From NCBI RefSeq assembly GCF_037996825.1, contig NZ_JBBNAC010000002.1:145040-209039 (forward strand): 64,000 nt of DNA, read 5' to 3'. Of this stretch, positions 60,551-64,000 are shown piece by piece. The DNA comes from Bdellovibrio sp. BCCA. GTDB taxonomy: Bacteria > Bdellovibrionota > Bdellovibrionia > Bdellovibrionales > Bdellovibrionaceae. The position numbers and the translations under genes are program-made. The notes under the pieces were generated by a model. The model did not search any database and had not been told where the DNA came from. It saw only the letters and a list, made by a program, of their open reading frames with translations. The stretch's first letter is position 1, and each line of letters begins with the position of its first letter.

Positions 60551-61048
60551 TTAGCTTGTGGGACTCTTTTCGTTGGCAATATGGTGATCAGCGGCTTGAT
60601 CGTAAGGATCCCAGTCATAATCGTGCAATTCTTTTAAATATCGTTTTGCTTCTAAGGCGGGGAGTGAGCGGTGTCCACCGGGGCTTTTCTCAGCATAAAA
60701 ATCACCTCTATCAATAGCTCTTCTTATTGTGTTTTCTGAGTCTCCGGAAAGCTTTGCTAGCATAGGTACAGAAACCCAATCACTATCCTTCGAGGTTGCG
60801 TGCCTAATAAATGATGCCTTCGGATAATCTCCGTTGGAGCCTTCGATTCTCTTTAGTTCCTCATTCATTTTTGCCCAGGCTTTGCCTACGCATACTGCAA
60901 TTCGCATTAGAAATGCGGAGGAAATTTTCCCATCTTTAGGGAACGGTTCAACGATAGTGACCTGAAGATCAGGGCAGGTGACAGCCAAGTATCCTTGGGT
61001 TTGTTTTAAGACGATAGGGTAAGAGAAAATTGAAGGCCTTCTTTTCAT
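60551..61048 (-). CDS. HicB-like/HTH protein next to the recombinase
   Basis: 165 aa from ATG at 61048 (TTG-TTG extension discounted). N-terminal segment SYPIVLKQTQGYLAVTCPDLQV resembles HicB antitoxin-type partial RNase H folds. A helical linker precedes a C-terminal MerR/excisionase-like HTH: WVSVPMLAKLSGDSENTIRRAIDRGDFYAEKSPGGHRSL, where SENTIRRAIDRG is the recognition helix and GGHR the wing. Divergent from the integrase-type recombinase, so it may be a directionality or repressor factor. No HicA toxin partner is visible. Confidence 0.5.
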   Translation of the reverse strand: MKRRPSIFSYPIVLKQTQGYLAVTCPDLQVTIVEPFPKDGKISSAFLMRIAVCVGKAWAKMNEELKRIEGSNGDYPKASFIRHATSKDSDWVSVPMLAKLSGDSENTIRRAIDRGDFYAEKSPGGHRSLPALEAKRYLKELHDYDWDPYDQAADHHIANEKSPTS

Positions 61049-61179
61049 CAACAATCAAATCATAACTCAGTGTTAGATTCGGCGACACCAAAAAAACTTC
61101 CAAAACTTCCACGTTTTTGGCCACTTAACTACGCCGCGTAATATGCAACATAGCTCCAGTTATGTCGCATTGGATTTCG

Positions 61180-61213
61180 TACTATTTTGTAGGACAATCA
61201 TACTACTTTGTAG
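61180..61213. promoter_or_regulatory. Direct repeats upstream of the recombinase
   Basis: TACTATTTTGTAG at 61180-61192 and TACTACTTTGTAG at 61201-61213, 21 bp apart (two helical turns), each with CTA/TAG arms. Likely operator for the divergent HTH protein, or recombinase core-type sites. ACATA/TATGT inverted pair lies just upstream at about 61149-61165. Confidence 0.45.
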
Positions 61214-61272
61214 AACGGTCTTTAAATCGGATTTTAGGACCGCTGAGACGAAACAGCTTTGAGGATTCCACG

Positions 61273-62196
61273 ATGGATAAAATTGATAGCTCAACAACTA
61301 GCTTGTCGACGACCGACTACGCCCATTCCTTTCAGCGTGAAAATCTGCTGATAAAGCTATGGATAAATAGTTTCCCTTCTAAAAACACCCAAGACGTATA
61401 CTCGCGGTATTTAAAGCTGTTCACTATTACGATGAAGGTCCAGTCACTCCGAGATGTGCGAACTTCTCACATAAACGTGTATTTAAGAATGATGCTTGCT
61501 ACAAAGTCACAAAAGACAGTTTCTCTGTACAAGGCAGTTCTTGGGTCCGCTTTCTCATACCTAGAAAGTGTCGATTACATACAAGTGAACCCTATCGCTA
61601 AGGCAATGAAAGTTTCCGTGCCAAAAAATGGAATTTATAAGATCTTTTCCGTTGAAAATTCCAAGCAGATTATAGATGCAGCTCACGCCCAAGATAAAGC
61701 CATGATGATATTTCTGTATTTTACGATGGCGAGAATTAGTGAATTAATTAATCTCACGATGGCCGACATTATTGTTGATACCAATTGGGCCACAATCAAA
61801 ATTCGTGGTAAGGGAGGTAAGCTCAGACGGGTCAAGATTCCAATAGAGGTTTATTGTAAAGCGATGGATGCGCTCTATGAAGAAAGATCAAAGATCAGTA
61901 ACGGAGTAATAAATCCGAACGATCCACTTTTTATCTCTTCTAGACACACTAAATTATCTCGAAGCCAGACGTGGAGGCGTTATAAAGGTGTGATAAAAGC
62001 AGCAGGTCTTCCATCTCAAATTGCGCCACACTGGTCTCGGCATAGCGCTGTTACTCATGTATTAAAGCGTGGAGCCTCATTAAAGGCGACCAGTGAAATG
62101 GCGGGACATGAGTCTATTGAGGTGACTGCCTGGTATCAGAACATCGATGACGAAACTCCACCAAGCAGCTATCTGAGCGCTGGCATTTCTGATTAG
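61273..62196 (+). CDS. Tyrosine recombinase (XerC/D-like)
   Basis: 307 aa from ATG at 61273 (GAGGA eight bases upstream); the longer frame upstream would encode the operator repeats. N-terminal SAM-like core-binding domain, then ARISELINL (Arg), GKGGKLRRVKI (Lys), HWSRHSAVTHVLKRG (His-x-x-Arg), MAGHESI (His) and AWYQNID (Tyr). The catalytic set is complete. Probably resolves plasmid multimers, or integrates the element. It converges with the ClpX-like gene (4 bp overlap). Confidence 0.85.
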   Translation: MDKIDSSTTSLSTTDYAHSFQRENLLIKLWINSFPSKNTQDVYSRYLKLFTITMKVQSLRDVRTSHINVYLRMMLATKSQKTVSLYKAVLGSAFSYLESVDYIQVNPIAKAMKVSVPKNGIYKIFSVENSKQIIDAAHAQDKAMMIFLYFTMARISELINLTMADIIVDTNWATIKIRGKGGKLRRVKIPIEVYCKAMDALYEERSKISNGVINPNDPLFISSRHTKLSRSQTWRRYKGVIKAAGLPSQIAPHWSRHSAVTHVLKRGASLKATSEMAGHESIEVTAWYQNIDDETPPSSYLSAGISD

Positions 62197-63533
62197 GCAG
62201 CTTTTCTTTTCTTATTCTTGGCTGCTTTTTTAATTCGCTCACTCAAGTTCTTCTTTGAGCAAGTAATTTGAAGGATCATTTCACAGAACTCAGAGTAAGT
62301 AAGTGAGTTGCGGATATCCTCTGCATTGAATTCATAAACGATAGTGTCTTCGGTTGCTTTTATGGAGCAGGCAGATGAAACACCAGAAAATGCGGACTTG
62401 CCACCAACGCAAGTTCCTTGATTCATGTAGTTGTGAATAGCACCTTTAGCAAATACTGCAACTTGACCACGAGCAATCAAGTAGATTGATTTCAGCTTTT
62501 CACCCTCACGGATAAAAACCTTACCTTTTTTGATTTCTATCTTTTTGTTTGCCACATTGCTGAGCTTAAACTTATTTAGGAGCAATTCATCTTCTTGTGA
62601 TTCATGGTCAACTAAGTCTCTCGGGGTGGTTGGAGAATTTAGGCGCTCTATTATTCGAGAATATAATATAGATCGTGCACCCCTTGCGCCCAATTCAAGT
62701 TTAATGACGTCTTCCGAAATTGTCATGAGTTCATCATCCGAAAAGCGGATATCAAAGTTCAAAAATGAAAACTGATCTAGGAGAGATTTCAACTCTCTAG
62801 TTTTAATGATTTCGAACATGTCGCGAATCGACAGTGGAGTGAGTTCAATTAAATTATGGAGTCTGCCAAGAAGTTCTTTCTTCAGTCCGCTATTCATCAA
62901 AAAATCTCTTTGATATCCAGAAACTTTCTTTTCGGCCTCCACCATCTGGATGCCAATTGTTCGACCGGAGGATTCTTGCTCTGCATCTTTTACGAATTGA
63001 AATGATCCGGCAGCGATAACCATCATGTTTTTAGTATTGAGCTTTCCGGCTTCAGTGGGAACTATTGTTCCTTCGATGATTCTTAGTAACTCAAATTGGA
63101 TCTTTTCATTCGCTGATACGTCACCAACAGAAAGACAAAGTTTGTCGATTTCATCAAGAAAGAGAACGCCTCGTCCAAGCTCATGAATGTCTTCAAAATG
63201 AGCTGTGGCAATTTTGATCGCGTCTTCGATGGAATTACCTTTAAATCCAGCAGATGAAAGCCTGGAACAATCTACGTGAACAAATGGAATGCCGATATAG
63301 GAAGCTAAAGCTTCAGCAATCTCAGTTTTTCCGGATCCTGTTGGTCCAACTATGATGGTATTTATTTTCTTTTTGGAATAGTCTTCATCAAGACAATTCA
63401 TGATGTGCAATTTCAATGCAAGCGCAGCGCGAGTCTTAGCGTCGCTTTGACCCTTGATTTTACTATCAAGGAACGCGATCAAATCTAAGTGATCGTCGTC
63501 ATATGCTGTACTTTGTTTCAAAATAGCAGACAT
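62193..63533 (-). CDS. ClpX/HslU-like AAA+ ATPase fused to a cyclic-nucleotide-binding-like domain
   Basis: About 446 aa. Residues 1-310 form an AAA+ unfoldase core: Walker A VGPTGSGKTEI (64-74), Walker B GVLFLDEIDKL (124-134), and sensor-2 ELGARGARSI; no N-terminal zinc domain of ClpX is present. Residues 335-430 are a CAP_ED-like fold (VFIREGEKLKSIYLIARGQVAVFAKG...GTCVGGKSAF...ACSIKATEDTIVYEF). The phosphate-cassette Arg of true cNMP binders is replaced by Ser/Ala, so cNMP binding is doubtful. A Lys-rich tail follows. ATG preceded by AGGATGTGTGGAC. No ClpP is nearby, and no LGF/IGF loop was verified, so it may be an unfoldase without protease. Confidence 0.75.
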   Translation of the reverse strand: MSAILKQSTAYDDDHLDLIAFLDSKIKGQSDAKTRAALALKLHIMNCLDEDYSKKKINTIIVGPTGSGKTEIAEALASYIGIPFVHVDCSRLSSAGFKGNSIEDAIKIATAHFEDIHELGRGVLFLDEIDKLCLSVGDVSANEKIQFELLRIIEGTIVPTEAGKLNTKNMMVIAAGSFQFVKDAEQESSGRTIGIQMVEAEKKVSGYQRDFLMNSGLKKELLGRLHNLIELTPLSIRDMFEIIKTRELKSLLDQFSFLNFDIRFSDDELMTISEDVIKLELGARGARSILYSRIIERLNSPTTPRDLVDHESQEDELLLNKFKLSNVANKKIEIKKGKVFIREGEKLKSIYLIARGQVAVFAKGAIHNYMNQGTCVGGKSAFSGVSSACSIKATEDTIVYEFNAEDIRNSLTYSEFCEMILQITCSKKNLSERIKKAAKNKKRKAA

Positions 63534-63693
63534 GTCCACACATCCTAGTCTTATCCACCACTACTATCAATACGCTTATCGAACAAATACAGTTTTGTTT
63601 TAGGGGTAAATTGCAAAAAGACCTCTGATTTGTTCTTTTGTCCAGAACGAAGTCAAAGGCCTGTTAAGGAAATATTATTGAAAATCGTCGAAA

Positions 63694-63999
63694 TTATCCG
63701 CGCCCGACAATCTCACCAATGTTCGGCAAGATTTTTCGTGCTTCATCGTGCAACTGAATGCTCCAGAGTTTTCGCGCTAGTTTCTCATCACCGATATGAC
63801 CTTTATCAGCTATGAACTCGATATAGTCCTCAATTTTGTCAAATCTTCGGAGTTGATTCATGTAGTGGAGCCTTGTCGCAAAATCTGCTGGGCTTGATGA
63901 ATACGCAGCAGCTTCATAAGGAGACAAATAGTTCCTGACGATCTTGAATTTGTTTTTACTCTTCAAAATATACCGAGAGAACACCCTAACGACTTTTCC
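63694..63999 (-). CDS. Hypothetical protein (partial, runs off right edge)
   Basis: Open to the window edge; a GTG at 63984 is an alternative start, though the frame continues upstream without a stop. Helical, with Arg/Lys-rich stretches (RYILKSKNKFKIVRNYLS) and LARKLWSIQLHDEARKILP. Lies 155 bp downstream-side of the ClpX-like gene on the same strand. No family recognised. Confidence 0.45.
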   Translation of the reverse strand, partial: GKVVRVFSRYILKSKNKFKIVRNYLSPYEAAAYSSSPADFATRLHYMNQLRRFDKIEDYIEFIADKGHIGDEKLARKLWSIQLHDEARKILPNIGEIVGRG

Positions 64000-64000
64000 A

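Noticed and set aside
63551..63561. DnaA box-like TTATCCACC near the ClpX-like gene
   Set aside because: A single inexact match away from the iteron origin, not sufficient to call a site.
1..64000. tRNA or rRNA genes
   Set aside because: None recognised on either strand by eye; no cloverleaf-like GTTCGANTC motifs in suitable context were convincing.

Overview
This 64 kb window looks like part of a large self-transmissible plasmid (or a plasmid-like integrative element) from a Gram-negative host. I infer a Bdellovibrionota-type predatory bacterium, but only from style: AT-leaning coding sequence, many lipoproteins with a lipobox Cys, and several TTG/GTG starts. No rRNA, tRNA or ribosomal-protein gene is present, so taxonomy cannot be settled here. 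The plasmid interpretation rests on an iteron-rich replication origin (57410-58478) beside a winged-helix initiator gene (55709-57367), a parA/parB-like pair (58479-59815) with its own repeat array (60034-60138), and a tyrosine recombinase (61273-62196).

Layout. (1) 1-7783: DNA processing genes: SbcC (runs off the left edge), a phage T5 A1-like metallophosphoesterase, a DnaB/gp41-like helicase and SbcD. (2) 7814-30216: a long minus-strand type IV secretion/conjugation cluster with VirB10-, VirB9-, VirB8- and VirB6-like proteins, an M23 peptidase lipoprotein, an RCC1-repeat lipoprotein, a paralogous pair of periplasmic proteins and many unknowns. A TnpB element with duplicated scaffold-like DNA and CRISPR-like repeat pairs interrupts it at 22005-23800. 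(3) 30272-44340: a replication and recombination block, mostly minus strand: C-terminal half of a DNA polymerase III alpha subunit, DnaQ-like exonuclease, SF2 helicase, RecA, a possible gp32-like zinc protein, SSB, flap exonuclease and the N-terminal half of the same polymerase. (4) 44510-54938: two FtsK/HerA-type ATPases with Mrr-like tails, a membrane-anchored Mrr nuclease, regulators, unknown operons and a HExxH lipoprotein. (5) 55027-64000: replication origin, partition, recombinase, and a ClpX-like ATPase fused to a cyclic-nucleotide-binding-like domain.

Two features tie the window together. First, nine to ten intergenic sites built from 9-bp periodic repeats of TTTACCATG lie upstream of sbcC, sbcD, recA, ssb, the FtsK-like genes, the Mrr gene, a lipoprotein and tnpB, suggesting one element-wide regulator. 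Second, the set SbcCD + RecA + SF2 helicase + replicative helicase + SSB + flap exonuclease + polymerase/exonuclease resembles the phage T4 recombination-dependent replication toolkit, but mounted on a conjugative plasmid and with the polymerase split into two genes without an intein. No beta clamp, clamp loader, primase, relaxase or VirB4 was recognised; some may lie outside the window.
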